A stretch of 64,000 nucleotides of DNA from Babylonia areolata (GCF_041734735.1 NC_134878.1:44403752-44467751), one strand, 5' to 3'; counted from the first letter of the stretch, positions 21,386 through 34,278 are shown. Numbers and translations: made by a program. Notes: a model not told the origin generated them from the letters alone.

Positions 21386-23637
21386 CATAAATTTTCCTTG
21401 TTAATCAAAATGTTCAGAGCCTTGTCTCTAGTGAGATTAAAATGAAATAGAAAATTTGAGGTGCAGAGAGGAGGTAATAAAGTAAGGGAGGTAACTAGCC
21501 GCACCTTCTTTTAATTAATCATACCTATTTTAGTGGGCTAGTTGTTAGCACATAAAAGGAATCGGACCCATTCTTTCTGGAATCTGCACCAGTGGGTCAT
21601 GGTATGGTGTATGTAATTGAATAGAAAATTTGAGGTGAATGGCATTTTAGCATAAACTGCTGGCAACTTTAGGTCTTTTGACAGTTGCATGTTTGTTTTG
21701 TAAGTCCAGCAAGTTCTGTTGGCATTGACTCACTGATTCATTGTAACAGACCACAGTTCGGTTCGTTCCTCTGCATACTATTTAAGTTTGACAATTTACT
21801 GTAACCCCAAGTATTGGTATTTTGCAGCAAGTTGTCAAGAAGTCCTAGTTTTGAAGTATTAATTCTAGTCATTGATTATGGACCAGTGAGTAAAGATCCC
21901 ATCGGCACAACTACACCACTGAAGTGACTTAGCAACCATGTAGGGCCTCTTTCATAGGGCCTCTTTCAATGCATGGTCACACAGCAGACTTTCGTTCATA
22001 GCTCCTTGTGCATAGACTGCCAGTGCTTCAGCAAAAAAAAAAAGGGTTTTGTGTGAAGGCAAGGATGAGCAGAGTGAGAGTACCAATACTGAGAAAGTGC
22101 AAAAGATGGAACAGAAAAAAAGCAATAAACAACAACAACAACAACAAAGACATACACTCACAGAGAAAAAAGTTCTGAACAAGAAAAGAGTGCAGAAATT
22201 TTTATCTCATAATTTATTAAGTTATAGTCATAACTAAATGAAATCAGTTGCAACTTATGTGCACATTTAAGACAGATGCATTTATATTTTTGAAAAATTG
22301 TACATAAACAAATGAGATGTGTGCCTATTCCTGCCTATTCCTCTCTCTTTTTTTTTTTTTTTTTTTTACACAACATGTGAAAGAAATGTGAATAAGATTA
22401 GCAAACCATGCATACACTATAATACTAGTTTACATTAAAGAGCATTCACCTTCAACATCTAGACACGTTTATCCTCAATTGTCAATGAGGATGTCACAAA
22501 GTTATGAGCCGCTCAAACCAAAAACATCCAGACATTTATCCTCAATGTTCAATGCTGTCGCCAGTCAATTATGAACAGATTAAAACAAGAACATCTAGAC
22601 ACATCCTGAAGTCAGGATGCCACTCAATTATGAACAGATTTAAGGGGGAAAAAAAAAGCTGAATCACAACTGACTGCAAACTATTCCATTCATACCAGTG
22701 CTGTAGACCATGAACTTGGTATCAGGACTGCCATACAATATCACCTTGGGAGAATGGGTACAAACTAAAACATAAAGGAAACTGGGCAATGGCTGATAAG
22801 CTGAACTATAAACTAAAATCATTTTAGATCAGTAACATTCTCAGGTCTTGCCAATAAAAGTATGTGTAATTAATATTCTCTTTTTAAAGACTGCAAAATT
22901 CCAAAATGTATTGACGTACTAAAACAGAATGATGCATTATTCCCTCAACATGTGCACACTCCACGTACCATCACTGAAGTACCACTGTTTTGGTTCCACA
23001 CATTCAACAGTTATCCTGTATACAGTGTGTGTAAACACATAAATCATTGGACATTCTTTCAAAACAGTTGGTGTGAATACAAACATTAAATTGATAATAA
23101 TAGTAACAATATTAATAGATTAAAAGAAAAAAAAACCAAAAAAAAAAACCACACACACATATGAAAACAAAAAGCAACTGTATATCTTCAGATATTTTTA
23201 ATGTCTACATTATAATTTCTTTTACCTTGCCAGATCATTTCTTACAGTGCAGAAAAAATAAATATCAGTGTGTGTATATGTGAACAGATGGTTCATTTTT
23301 AGAGGTTCTTTAAGTGAAACACTCCAACAGTGTCACTACCAAAAAATGTTAATGAAAATGACTGCATGGCATGTTTTTGTTGTTGTTTTGTTTTTGTTTT
23401 TTTTTTATTAAGAAAGAACCATTGAATTATAAAGTAAATACATGTTTAAGCAGCAAAGTGTAGCAACAACAAAATAACTTACACAACAGAAAACCTTATC
23501 TGGATATTCAGCAATACTCCTTATTTTGGTTTTAAAATATCACACCAAGCATGGGTCGCATCTCTGGTCACAGTCTAAGCTTGTATGTAGTGAAAATCTC
23601 ATCAAAATACAGCTGACAGAGCAACACTTGTGCCAGT
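21386..23637. other. Tail-to-tail interval WDR18 / TRAPPC5 (3' UTRs)
   Basis: 2.2 kb without coding sequence. Holds a short relative of the 20060 repeat (about 21550-21620), a T-run near 22350, a three-copy degenerate tandem repeat (22440-22635) and A-rich runs. Much of it is probably TRAPPC5 3' UTR. TTTATT (AATAAA on the minus strand) occurs several times, and none can be picked with confidence. Confidence 0.5.
22440..22635. repeat. Degenerate tandem repeat, three units of about 65-70 bp
   Basis: AACATCTAGACAC...ATCCTCAAT...ATTATGAACAGATT recurs three times with substitutions, in the likely TRAPPC5 3' UTR. Confidence 0.7.
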
Positions 23638-23736
23638 TCAACGGCTGTCAATTGTTTTGTCCCTGGCGATAACGGACTCGTCAAATTTTATCATGAAGCA
23701 TGTTCCTTTGTGCCAGTGCACAGTCACCTTGGCTGG
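23638..23736 (-). CDS. TRAPPC5: TRAPPC5 coding exon 7 with stop
   Basis: 32 codons and TGA (23638-23640). Encodes PAKVTVHWHKGTCFMIKFDE and SVIARDKTIDSR. The acceptor is preceded by a TG repeat (gtgtgtctgtgtgtgtgcag) instead of an ordinary polypyrimidine tract. Confidence 0.95.
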   Translation of the reverse strand, partial: PAKVTVHWHKGTCFMIKFDESVIARDKTIDSR

Positions 23737-26700
23737 CTGCACACACACAGACACACACACACATTTAAATAATCATACACACAGGCACAGTGACACACAC
23801 TTGTGTACATACACACACACATAATCACTCTCATACTCACAGAAAATCACATACAAACACAAAACACCCAATCTTCACATGATTACCCAGTAAACAAATG
23901 TTTCCTGAATTCTAAACGCTGCACTGAAAAGAAATAGACATACATCTTTTATGTCTATGGTTCTTTACAATTTTTTTTAATTTTTTTTACTGATTTTAGC
24001 TGTACGTCAGATAAATATTTACAAGGTTTTAATTACCTTACTGTCACATAGTGTTCCCAATTCCTACAAGGAATAAATAATGACAATCAGTCCACTGACA
24101 TTTCTGTAATACTTTGTTTTTATGATTACTATCAAGTTCATTTTTCTTTTGCAATAAAATAAATACCTTATACACAAATGTCTTCCATCTACCAATACAG
24201 CAACAAATTCACATCTGAAAAGCACTGATTTTGCTCCCAAAATCAATGACAAATAATCAAATATGTTCCAAAATGCAAAAGTAAAAACTGAGGGAGACTA
24301 CGACTGCAAAATATACTTACAAAATTTGCTCCGTTCAAGACAGCTTCCAGCATTCCAGCGGTGAAAGCGGCACAGTTCAAACTACCTGCATGTTAAAATA
24401 AAAAGGATAATTGAACAATCCAACAACATTCATATAACAGAAGCGTCTGTCATAAATATGTTATTCATGGTTTTTAAAATGCATGTCAGTGTTTGAATAC
24501 ATGTGTGTGTGTGCCTGTGTGTCTGTGTATGTCTCTGTGTGTTTGAATCAGCTATCATTGTTTAAAATAGCTAAAACACACAATTTGGTAGGTGGGAACA
24601 CAATATCATTCTAGTTCAACTCTGGTTATTAATCACTGGAACATGAATACTTGCCTTTGTCTTTTGGAACTGAAATAAACCTGTTCACAAGTGGCTCCTT
24701 TTCAATAATATAATCTGAATCAAAGTCAAGGTTATGATAATGTTCATACATCCAAATCTGTCAACAACTACTATGCAACTGGATAACTGCAGTAATTTTT
24801 CCTGGTGTATTTCTTGTCACCCATTTCTTGCCACCCATTTTTTTGTACTTTTTCCTGCATGCAGTTTTATTTGTTTTTCCTGTCGAAGTGGATTTTTCTA
24901 CAGAATTTTGCCAGGAACAACCCTTTTGTTGCCGTGGGTTCTTTTACGTGCGCTAAGTGCATGCTGCACATGGGACCTCGGTTTATCGTCTCATCCGAAT
25001 AGCGTCCAGACCACCACTCAAGGTCCAGTGGAGGGGGAGAAAATATCAGCAGCTGAGCCGTGATTCGAACCAGTGCGCTCAGATTCTCTCGCTTCCTAGG
25101 CGGGCGCATTACTTCTAGGTGATCGCTCCACTCAAAAGTGACGTAGTCAAAGCAAAAACCAGTTTCACAAAATTATCAACTATCAGCCTTATTCAGTTGA
25201 GTCTCCTGTGATCACTCAAATTTAAGAAAAAATAGTTTGTGTGTGTGTGTCTGTGTGCACAGGCACATTAAAGATTATGTATGCATGTAAGCCGCAAAGT
25301 GGATGAGTTTGCATGAAACTGAAAGTGTTTCCCTGCATGAAAAAGTCTAAAGGATACATGTTCTTTCATCATCATTAGCTTGCTCCAGTTTTTCTGCTTC
25401 CCTTCCATAGACAGTCTGCAACAGAAACCAGATTCCATCAGTTATACAAAATTTTTCACTCTGCTAAACAGGGCTGACTAAAGTACACCTGTCATTGTTC
25501 ACAGAATTTGCACACACACAGTAACTTAAGTGAAAGAATCCAAAATGAGAATATCACATTCATTTCCTTATTAGTTTACATAAGACTGTAAACATTTGGC
25601 AATTTGTATATAAAAAGAGTTGCTGCTTAAGCAAAATAGCAACAAACCCAACAACAACAACAAAAAACTAAAAAATCAAAACAAGAACAAAAACTGTGCA
25701 TGCACACATGTGTAAGTGTCCTTTCATGCATGTTTGCAGTCAATCACTCAATGACCACAATAAAGATGCCCCCTCCCCACTCCCCCATAAATACCTAATA
25801 AGACTGTATTCGAGTAAATGAGTAAATAAATGAAGAACAAAAACTGTACATGCACACATGTGTAAGTGTCCCTTCATGCATGTTTGCAGTCAATGACCGC
25901 AATAAAGACCCCCCAACCCCCACGCCGTAAAAATACACTGAATAAATATGCAGCCTAATAGACTGTATTTAAACAAATGAGTGAATAAATGAAGGAAAAC
26001 AAGTGTCACGTACCAACACACACACACAAACACATATTTAAAAAATTTTTTTTAAAAACCCAACCCATCCAGCCTACCTTCCAGAAGTTGGACTTGATAA
26101 AGATGAGCATACTCAGCAGCTTGATTTCCCGCTTGAAGCCCTTTTCCCTGACAAACAGCACGTCAAGCAGGTGGGAGCCAACATGCTGTCCCATCTCCGC
26201 TAACCTTGAAAGGTGAAAGAAAAAAAAAACCCATTCTACTTCTCTCTTTCAGTCCTCACAAACAAAAATAATATGCACGTAACTATCAATACATGACTGT
26301 GCACAGCAGTGATTAAATAGATTTCCAAATCTTTTGTCATTTTTATACAAGTCTTTTTTTCAGTTTGAAAAATATATTATTGATAAACACTTTCTTGATC
26401 TTAAACATCATCAAGAAACCCTTTTTCAGGATCCATTTATTAACAAGACAATCACACTGAAAAGTGAAAAAACAAGGCTTTCAAGCATACTTTCAGTTCA
26501 GTGATCTCTAACTTTACCAAAATACAATCAGTACTGCAAAGTGCAATCACTCAGTACATAAGAGAAAAAAAAAAACCCATCTTACTGTAGTCATTAGCAC
26601 TCTGCATATGAAAACATTTAGCAAACTGAAAGCTTACTCTTAGCAGACTTCTTTGCATCATACTCACTTCGTCTGAAGTTCAGGGACAGTATAAACTCTG

Positions 26701-27228
26701 TTTTGACAATATTGCACAATTTCAGAGAACAGCAGAGCAAAGGTCGCCACATTCACCTGGAGGAAAAATGGTTATTGATTAATAATGTATCAAATCACAC
26801 AAACCATGTGCACTATTAAACAAACAACTAAAAAAAGACAAAATGACAATAAGAATTTTTTATCACTGCATACCTAAATTTTTTTTTTTTTTTTAATAAA
26901 AAAAAAAAGAAGAAAAAAATCAGTGATCGTGATCTTCAGCCAGAGAATCTTATCAGCAACAATGGCTCAAAATTCTTTACCGATATGCAAACCAAAAAGT
27001 AAAAGCTACAAGACACTGTCAAAGAAATGTTTTTGATTTATAACAAAAACAACAACAACAACAAAAAAAAAAAAACAGAAAAAAAACCAACCTGATAAGT
27101 CAGGCTTGTCCTTATTTATTTTTTTTTTTAGCTGTAAGCAAACACTGTTTCGCATTTGGAAGACCTGGGGCTAGAGACATATATGTAAACAGTAGCATCA
27201 CACACACACACACAGACACGCACACACA

Positions 27229-27260
<32 letters not shown>

Positions 27261-29151
27261 TAAGACTGGCATCACCACCATGAAAATTTAACATGAAAAT
27301 CCCAGTGTTCAGTCCTTGGCCCAAGCCTCTTCCCTCTTTATATCAATGACCTCCCCAAAGTCCAACAAATCTTAGGCCAGCAACACTGTTATCAAGTAGG
27401 AAGCCAACCAAGATATACTCCAAGAAGATTTTGTCTCCCTTACCATTACGGACAAAAAGTGGTCCATGCAATTCCACCTGCAAAAGTACACCACCTTGAG
27501 TGTCAGCCTCAAGATATAAAAAGACTGTCCCAGATTAAAGAACTTCATGGCCACCCACTGGAAAATACCAACACAGCAAAATACCTTGGAATAAGCATCC
27601 AAGACGACCGACAGTGGAAATCCCACATCAACCCACAATTAACAATGCCAACAAGGCCCTAGGCTTCCTCCTGTGCAACCTCATAACAGGAAACAAGAAG
27701 ACAAAGGTAACTGTGTACAAAGTCCTTGTTCATCCTATCCTTGACTAGCTTGAGTATAAAGTTTCTGTGTCAGTGTGTGGGACTCTGACACAGCCAGAGA
27801 GATCCAAGCTACTGAAAAGGTCCAACGCCGAGCAGGAAGACAGGTCACCAACCAACACCACCTTTTTTTATTTTTATTTTTTAACCAACAAACCTAACAT
27901 CCTGCGTCAACTCCATTTATCACCTTCTCTCACCTGACACCCTCTACAAGCCAGACGAAAAAAGACTGCCTGGAGATGTTCTACAAGTTTCACCATGGTC
28001 TCATTTCCATTATATACTCATCTACCTACCAAGACCATCAGACATCAGGTTCAGTTCCAGGAGAAACACCTGCAATTTTGACATCCCTGCCTGCATGACA
28101 CAGTACAGACAGATGTCTTTCTTTCCCTGCATCATCCCTAAATGTAATACACTGCCCCTAGCTGGAGGTTGTCACAGCCAAGTCATTGAAGACTGCTCCA
28201 AGTCCAGACTGGTCTCCTACCTGTGACTAATCAAAGTAAATCTCAACCCCCCTCCCCTCAACCCCTCTGTTGTTTTAGGTCACTCCCACCATGTCTTCTT
28301 CCAGCCTCCCCCCCACCCTAACCCCCCTTCTTTTTCCCACCCCACCGGTAACTAATGTTGTAGAAGGCTAGACTGTGCTGGTTGGGAGTATGTCTAGGGA
28401 CTGCTACAGTAGCTGGATTGGCCTAGCAGGCTAGCTGGAGACATGAAGACTCTAGTGGACTGCTGAACACCCACACCCACCCCCCTCCACATACACACAG
28501 TGACACACACACCACTTGCTCTATCTCAACTAACAAGACTTCCCTCACTGCTAAGTCAGATTATACCCTACAGAAACCCAGCTCACAAAATGGCAGTTTC
28601 ATCAGCATATAAAATTATACAGTTTTCTGACTCGGAGATAGGCTGGAATCTTAATTATTTTTGCCAAAAAAAAAATTGAGTGATGTGTTTACTGAAACAC
28701 ATTTTGTGGCCCCCTTTTCTCAGATTAATTTAGTGATTTATTCATTATAATATATAATTTAAACAGTATATATATAGATTTTTTTTTTAAGCACTGTTTC
28801 GAACATAACAGAAATCAGAAATGCTTGGGAGGCCAGTCATATCACATGATTCTCTATCTGATGGACGGAGGAACACTGCACAAAAACACACAGGGAGCAT
28901 CCAGACCACACATTCGTAGACCGTCTTCGAGGTAGGAGGAGTTGTATTCGCTGTCAAATGGTCTTGCTCGTCTTTTAGAAACTGAGACAATAAAGCTGAA
29001 AGTCTACATCTAACACGAAACAAGTAATAAAAAAAAAAGATCTGTAAAAAATTAATATGTCAATATTCGCAGCGTGTGTACAAACCTCCGGCTTTCCTTT
29101 GCTGAGTGATTTGTCAAGATTAGAAGACTTCTGCTTCCCCATGGACGCCAT
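23638..29151 (-). CDS. TRAPPC5: TRAPPC5, TRAPP complex core subunit (complete, 7 exons)
   Basis: TRAPPC5 (yeast Trs31) is a Bet3-fold core subunit of the TRAPP complexes that act as Rab1/Ypt1 exchange factors in ER-Golgi and autophagic traffic. Seven exons read in phase: 29086-29151, 26668-26756, 26078-26204, 25358-25415, 24655-24714, 24321-24385, 23638-23736. They give about 187 residues against 188 in human. Diagnostic stretches are FALLFSEIVQYCQNRVYTV, MGQHVGSHLLDVLFVREKG, GREAEKLEQANDDERTYYII, SLNCAAFTAGMLEAVLNG and PAKVTVHWHKGT then MIKFDESVIARD. The intron after exon 5 uses a GC donor. The large first intron holds a decayed LINE. Every residue block expected of the family is present and nothing is truncated. 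Confidence 0.95.
24321..24385 (-). CDS. TRAPPC5: TRAPPC5 coding exon 6
   Basis: 65 nt, acceptor catgcag, donor TTT|GTAAGT. Encodes SLNCAAFTAGMLEAVLNGAN and F, nearly identical to human (LNCASFTAGIVEAVL). Confidence 0.95.
24655..24714 (-). CDS. TRAPPC5: TRAPPC5 coding exon 5 (GC donor)
   Basis: 60 nt encoding YYIIEKEPLVNRFISVPKDK with split codons at both ends. The only donor compatible with phase and protein is AAAG|GCAAGT, a GC-AG intron. Confidence 0.9.
24828..25136 (-). mobile_element. SINE-A in TRAPPC5 intron 4, 3'-shortened
   Basis: Read on the minus strand: head GGAGCGATCACCTAGAAGTA with box B GGTTCGAATC, body ATGAGACGATAAACCGAGG, GGCAACAAAAGGGTTGTTCC. It ends near AAAATGGGTGGCAAGAAATG without the usual 3' domain. 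It is co-oriented with the gene. Confidence 0.88.
25358..25415 (-). CDS. TRAPPC5: TRAPPC5 coding exon 4
   Basis: 58 nt, acceptor tctgttgcag, donor ACAT|GTATCC. Encodes TVYGREAEKLEQANDDERT, matching human ALFGKEADKLEQANDDART. Confidence 0.95.
25681..25992. repeat. Two-copy tandem repeat, about 151-bp period
   Basis: AAGAACAAAAACTGT.CATGCA, CACATGTGTAAGTGTCC and TTCATGCATGTTTGCAGTCA occur twice, followed each time by AATAAAGA and a C-rich stretch. It lies in TRAPPC5 intron 3. Confidence 0.85.
26078..26204 (-). CDS. TRAPPC5: TRAPPC5 coding exon 3
   Basis: 127 nt, phase 2 to 0, donor AAG|GTAGGC. Encodes LAEMGQHVGSHLLDVLFVRE, KGFKREIKLLSMLIF and IKSNFWK, the central Bet3-fold helices. Confidence 0.96.
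26668..26756 (-). CDS. TRAPPC5: TRAPPC5 coding exon 2
   Basis: 89 nt, acceptor cctccag, donor AA|GTGAGT. Encodes VNVATFALLFSEIVQYCQNR and VYTVPELQT. Confidence 0.95.
27290..28480 (+). mobile_element. Decayed LINE, reverse transcriptase and 3' region
   Basis: Scattered frames give the reverse transcriptase marks in order: QCSVLGPSLFPLYINDLPK, then AKYLGISIQDDRQWKSHI, NKALGFLLCNL, VYKVLVHPIL, then a W-D and Q-RRA-R block and a final K-RLV-SYL block. This is a non-LTR (Jockey/CR1-like) element with several frame breaks. It lies in TRAPPC5 intron 1 in the opposite orientation. Confidence 0.85.
28481..29085. other. Rest of TRAPPC5 intron 1, no feature seen
   Basis: AT-rich intron with a C-rich patch at 28470-28500 left by the LINE 3' end. 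Confidence 0.5.
29086..29151 (-). CDS. TRAPPC5: TRAPPC5 coding exon 1 with start codon
   Basis: Encodes MASMGKQKSSNLDKSLSKGK and PE in 22 codons, donor GAG|GTTTGT. The first ATG (29149-29151) was chosen; an in-frame ATG three codons later is also possible. Human starts MEARFTRGKSALLERALARP. Confidence 0.9.
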
Positions 29152-29551
29152 TTTGTCAACATAACTTGTAATTTACGCCCGAATGAGAATAACACCGTCT
29201 AGAGAGAATGTAATATGACGATACGGAAAACCACAACACACGCATACACACAGACTTTACCAGAGTTTGAAACACTAGGTGATTGTGACATTCTATTTAT
29301 CCCAGAACGAATATTTTATAAAATGCTTGTAATCAGGTTCAATCCAGTCGTGTTGTTTTATCACATGATAAAACCAAAAACACATGAGCCTAAAACAATA
29401 AAATTAATGTAATAATAGATAGAATGTAGTGTATTCACACATGATTTTTGTGGAAGACATATATATGACATATTAGATATAACATAGCAAACACTATTAT
29501 GATGGAATATGTGACATGATATAATAATAATAATGTCATTTGATTAATGTC
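29152..29551. promoter_or_regulatory. TRAPPC5 upstream region
   Basis: Immediate upstream of the TRAPPC5 start. AT-rich with no visible TATA box at a fixed distance; the promoter is inferred from position only. Confidence 0.4.
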
Positions 29552-29678
29552 ACCAGCATCAGTATCAGTAGCTCAAGGAGGCGTCACTGTGTTCAGACAA
29601 ATCCATATACACTACACCACATCTGCCAAGCAGATGCCTGACCAGCAGCGTAACCCAATGCACTTAGTCAGGCCTTGA
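29552..29678 (+). mobile_element. Short dispersed repeat, family C (about 125 bp, A-rich tail)
   Basis: TCAGTAGCTCAAGGAGGCGT then CACATCTGCCAAGCAGATGC, GACCAGCAGCGTAACCCAA and TTAGTCAGGCCTTGAG, followed by A-rich DNA. Other copies are at 55034, 62258 and 63030, all on the plus strand. SINE-like by size and tail. Confidence 0.8.
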
Positions 29679-29998
29679 GAAAAGAAAAAAAAATCAGTAA
29701 AAAAAAAAACTGCTGTGACTCAGATATCTTATCAAACAAACAGAAGAGAAACTCGGGTCAGGTAAGAATTTTCTGATTCTTTATTAAGTTCCTAGTCTTT
29801 TCAGCAAGTGGATCACTCACATGAGATAAGATTTGTTATAAAAAGAAAGAAAGAAAAAAAAAGCAAATAAAAAAAAAATAATAAAAAGGCAACAAATCAT
29901 GATTGTGAGTGCCTATTGACAGAATGGGGATGTATACATCCAAAATCTCTTGATCTTTTCCACCTATCTACTCTCACCCAACCCCCTTTATATTCACA

Positions 29999-30015
29999 CA
30001 CACACACACACATAA

Positions 30016-30082
<67 letters not shown>
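29999..30082. repeat. (CA)n ... (TG)n(GA)n microsatellite
   Basis: CA units, a short AT spacer, TG units and about 16 GA units. A second, shorter CT tract is at 30150-30170. Confidence 0.94.
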
Positions 30083-30087
<5 letters not shown>

Positions 30088-32300
30088 TGTGGTATAGTGT
30101 ATATGAATCAGTCCACATGCTTTGTTTCCTTGGAACTCTTTTTGAACAAATCTCTCTCTCTCTCTCTCTCAAGATTATGTCTTGGAATGCAAGCATTTCC
30201 ACCATGAATAATATTCATGCTATTGATAATGTCACATGATTTTGAAATGTCAGTCACTGCAATTATTGACTTTCTTTATATTGAAAATATTGTTGGGTTT
30301 TAATGTGAAGGACCCTCATTGTTTCAACTAAACTGATGTATGTAAGCATGCACACTGCAGGACACAGGTACACTGAATGAAATTTCCAGCAAAAGATGTT
30401 TTGTCTTAGGGGTGAACTAGATGAGATTCAATGTGTTTAGTAGTTCATTGAATCAATTCCTTCAGGTTTATTGAAGTTGTTTTTGATTGTTGTTTTTTTC
30501 TTCTCTTTTTTCTTTACACACACACCACACTTTGTCATACTAAAACACAGCACCCACAAGCATAAACTGAGAGAGAAAAACAGATTCTGAGCCCTGATGC
30601 TTCTGTGAAAGTATGCCTGTCTATGCTTTTGTGTATGGGATCTTGTAAATGTGTATGCACATGGATATATATATATATATATGTATGTATGTATGTATGT
30701 GTGGGTGTGTGGGTGTGTGTGTGTTTTGATAAGTGTGCATTTCCATAAGTTTGCATATGCCATTTTACCTTTTGAATATATATGTAATCAGAAAAAAAAA
30801 GAAATGTCAGCTTCTGTAAGGCATTTGATTAATTATCTATCATTTCAGATGAAAATTGCTGATGCCTCAAGTAAAGGGGAAGGAAAACCTGGTAATACTT
30901 ATGTGCACACACACACACACACACACACCTTTTGGTAACACATGTTAAGTTGACGATCTTTTATTACAATATATTTTACAAGATCAGCATAATATGCATC
31001 TGTATTGGCACAAATGGCCTGTCCAGTTTCACATACACTCCCCTACCCTAAAAACTGATGAAACAGCTTTTCCTAAATAAATGATGGTAATATTACAATG
31101 ACAACAAAAATAATAACACTATCATTATCAAATGATAATAATGATAATAGTATTTACACATAAAATGGCTCAACGGTGCATAGGCATAACCAGAGCACAA
31201 CTAAGAAGATTCTGCAAAGGAATGTAATTTCGTATCCAGACTTGGCCAGCATAATAATGTAGTGATCATCTTCCCCCCCTTTTATTTTTTCTCCACAAAA
31301 AAAAAAAGCAATACAATTTATTCATTTAAGTCTGCTGCCCTCAAGGGATGGATGAACAAAATATCACCTGTCTGGAATGTCATCTTCAAAATCTCTTTAC
31401 TACATTGGCTTGTACACATGGCCTGAGTGAATTCATGTTCACATTTCCAATAAAAGTGCCTGCGTGGAATGTATACAACGAGGCATCATACACTTTGTAA
31501 CTGGCTTCCAAAAAACAATGACAACACAGACACCAGTGAGTGATTAATATCATTTCAAGTGTCACTGGTATGACTGACTGACCAGAATTCTAAGTGTGCA
31601 TGTATGTGTCCATCACCTGAAACTGTGCATATAGAAGAACATACGTGATGAAAGCGTACCTACAAATTAGTTGTTAACATTTGAATTTAATACTGGAATA
31701 CAAAGAATTAAGTTCTCGATGATAAACATGTGCATGTGTCTTTCATTATCACTATATTTAGACAGATATATAAATGATCATATATGTTAATATAAATGAT
31801 CATATATGTTACAGGCACTACTCAACTTTGTACAAATTGAAAACAATCAATACACCTGTACAAAAAATGCGATATATCATTTTACAGGCAATCCTCAAGT
31901 TTGTACATTTTGAAAACAACAGATGCGTTCAACACATAATTTGTACACATAAGGCAGATATTGTAGCTGCATACACTACAACATTTGATGCATATTCATT
32001 TGGCACAACCTGAGCATTTTCATAATATGTATGCACCAAGGTTATATAATATTCATATTTACATATCACAGTCTACTCAGGAGGTCAAATTTAAATACAC
32101 ACCAAAAAACCTCAGCAAACCAAGGCTAAGAAAACCATCTTAAATCACAAAGCAGAAATGACTGACACACGTATATGCACTACAGACTGATGTCAAACAC
32201 ACACCCAGTACTGCTGAAGCTAAAACATGCTTACAAATCTTTATACTATGAACAAACAAAACTGTGTCCGCCTATTAAAGTGATTACCTAGTTTCCCAAA

Positions 32301-32544
32301 GACTTGACAAACTGGCAGTTCTTTCAATCTGTACATTTGGTTGTTGTTTCTTGTTGTTTTTTCTCTCACAATCTAACTAGTTTACCAAAGGCAGGTCATA
32401 GTGAAATTATGTTAAAACAGTTGACTTGACAAACTGGCAGTTCTTTCAATCTGTACATTTGGTTGTTGTTTCTTGTTGTTTTTTCTCTCACAATCTAACT
32501 AGTTTACCAAAGGCAGGTCATAGTGAAATTATGTTAAAACAGTT
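32301..32544. repeat. Exact tandem duplication, 122-bp unit
   Basis: GACTTGACAAACTGGCAGTT at 32301 and 32423 begins two copies that I could not tell apart base for base through GTTAAAACAGTT. Confidence 0.93.
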
Positions 32545-33666
32545 AGACTTGGTCATGCAACCACCAAAAAAAAAACCCAACCAACAAACAACAACAACAA
32601 AAAAACAACAACAACTGGAATACAACAACTACAACAAAACTGACCTATAAACTAAACAAAAACACTTGCAAAATCTGAGAGAGCTGGACAAAGGAAAATC
32701 TACACTTTCATCACACACATTGTTCTTTTGGGTTAGAACACAAAAGCATTCAAGCAGGTTGGCAGTTTTTGCTCATTTCCAATAAAGAAGACACTTAGGT
32801 TGCAAGCAGGTCTTTTGTCTATGTCTTTATAATTCTGTTTTTTGTTGTTGTTGTTGTTGTTTTGCTTAAAAAAAAGAAGAATATTGTACCCCCTCCCATT
32901 TTTTTCTAAAGTTAAAATACTGACAATATTAAAATTATCCAATACCGGGAATAATGTGTCCTCTTTTGTGATTTTTTTTAAACAGGTAAGATACTGCTAG
33001 AAAATCCAAACTATCCAGTTTTGGTAACACAGCTTACAAAACGGCTATCATCAATATATAAGGCACAAAGAGAGATTCACTTGATGCATCCTGGATATTT
33101 GTTTCTACACTATACTCCATTACTCTACACTGTACTCCATTATATGAAACACAAAAACAGAACAAAAAAACCCAATGCTAGAGCCCATTAAAATGAGACG
33201 AGTTAGAATTTCAACTTCATGAAGCCTTCTTCAAGACGGTGGTTTGGTCTTATGAATAGTAAGAGTCCACATGAAAATAACTGACTCAATTAGAAAATAA
33301 ATTTTGAATTTTCCAAGAAAAATAAAGGAACAAAGATCCACGAAAATATACAAAATGAAAACTGGGTATGCATGAACACGAACACTGTCATCAACTTACA
33401 ACAAAATGCCAATATGAATCAAGATTGCATTTTATCCCAATCTTGTCCTCTCAGTTCAAATGCACAGTTGAATCTGTTTATTATACCGCAATGAACCACT
33501 ATCCCAACCATAAGTGAAAGAATTCTAATTTTGCTTTGGATAATTTGTTACTGAACTCTGTTTTGACAAAATTTCTGTCTGATTTTAAAACAGATTCATC
33601 CACGTGAACAGCTGTAAAGATACTTCTGCTTGTGTACAAACACTCCCATTCAGGCACACACTGAGC

Positions 33667-33668
<2 letters not shown>

Positions 33669-33711
<43 letters not shown>
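33669..33711. repeat. (CA)n microsatellite
   Basis: About 21 CA units. Confidence 0.95.
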
Positions 33712-34242
33712 TCTGTCAGTTTTATTCAAAATGGTCACAGGAAGACTGGAAGAAAGACAAGTGCAAGACAAAATGCACAATTAAGCAAATCAACAAAACA
33801 TTTTCATTACAAATTATCAACTTCCATTCAATGCTGTTCAAAATCAAGCAGATCTCGTTTTCATAGCTGTCCAACAGCACAACAGCATACTGACCTCTTT
33901 CACTCAGTAATGCTCAATAAATAAATATTCCAGTGATATTTTTGCAAGTATGTACAGTACTATAAATACAACATGCCTAGCCAACAATCACATATCTGTA
34001 GCTCTGTCTGATCACATGAATGTTACTGGACACATAAAAATGGGCATTAAATCATTTCATTTACAGTCACATAAGACATTCTGTAATTCAAGGATTAAAA
34101 AAAAAACCCAAAGTTTTGGAGAAACTAAAACTGACGACCAAACACATGAACAAAAAACCTCAAAGTACTGATGAATATCAGGGTCCAACTAGTTACCCAG
34201 GAAGCAAAATATCAATGTCTTTATCCACAGTCTCTTAAAACT

Positions 34243-34278
34243 CAGGAAAGTAAGGTCTTTGAATGGCTGCATTTTGTC

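Noticed and set aside
30849-30893. Possible plus-strand exon MKIADASSKGEGKP with AG before and GT after
   Set aside because: Only 44 bases, no partner exons and no family match; chance splice-like signals.
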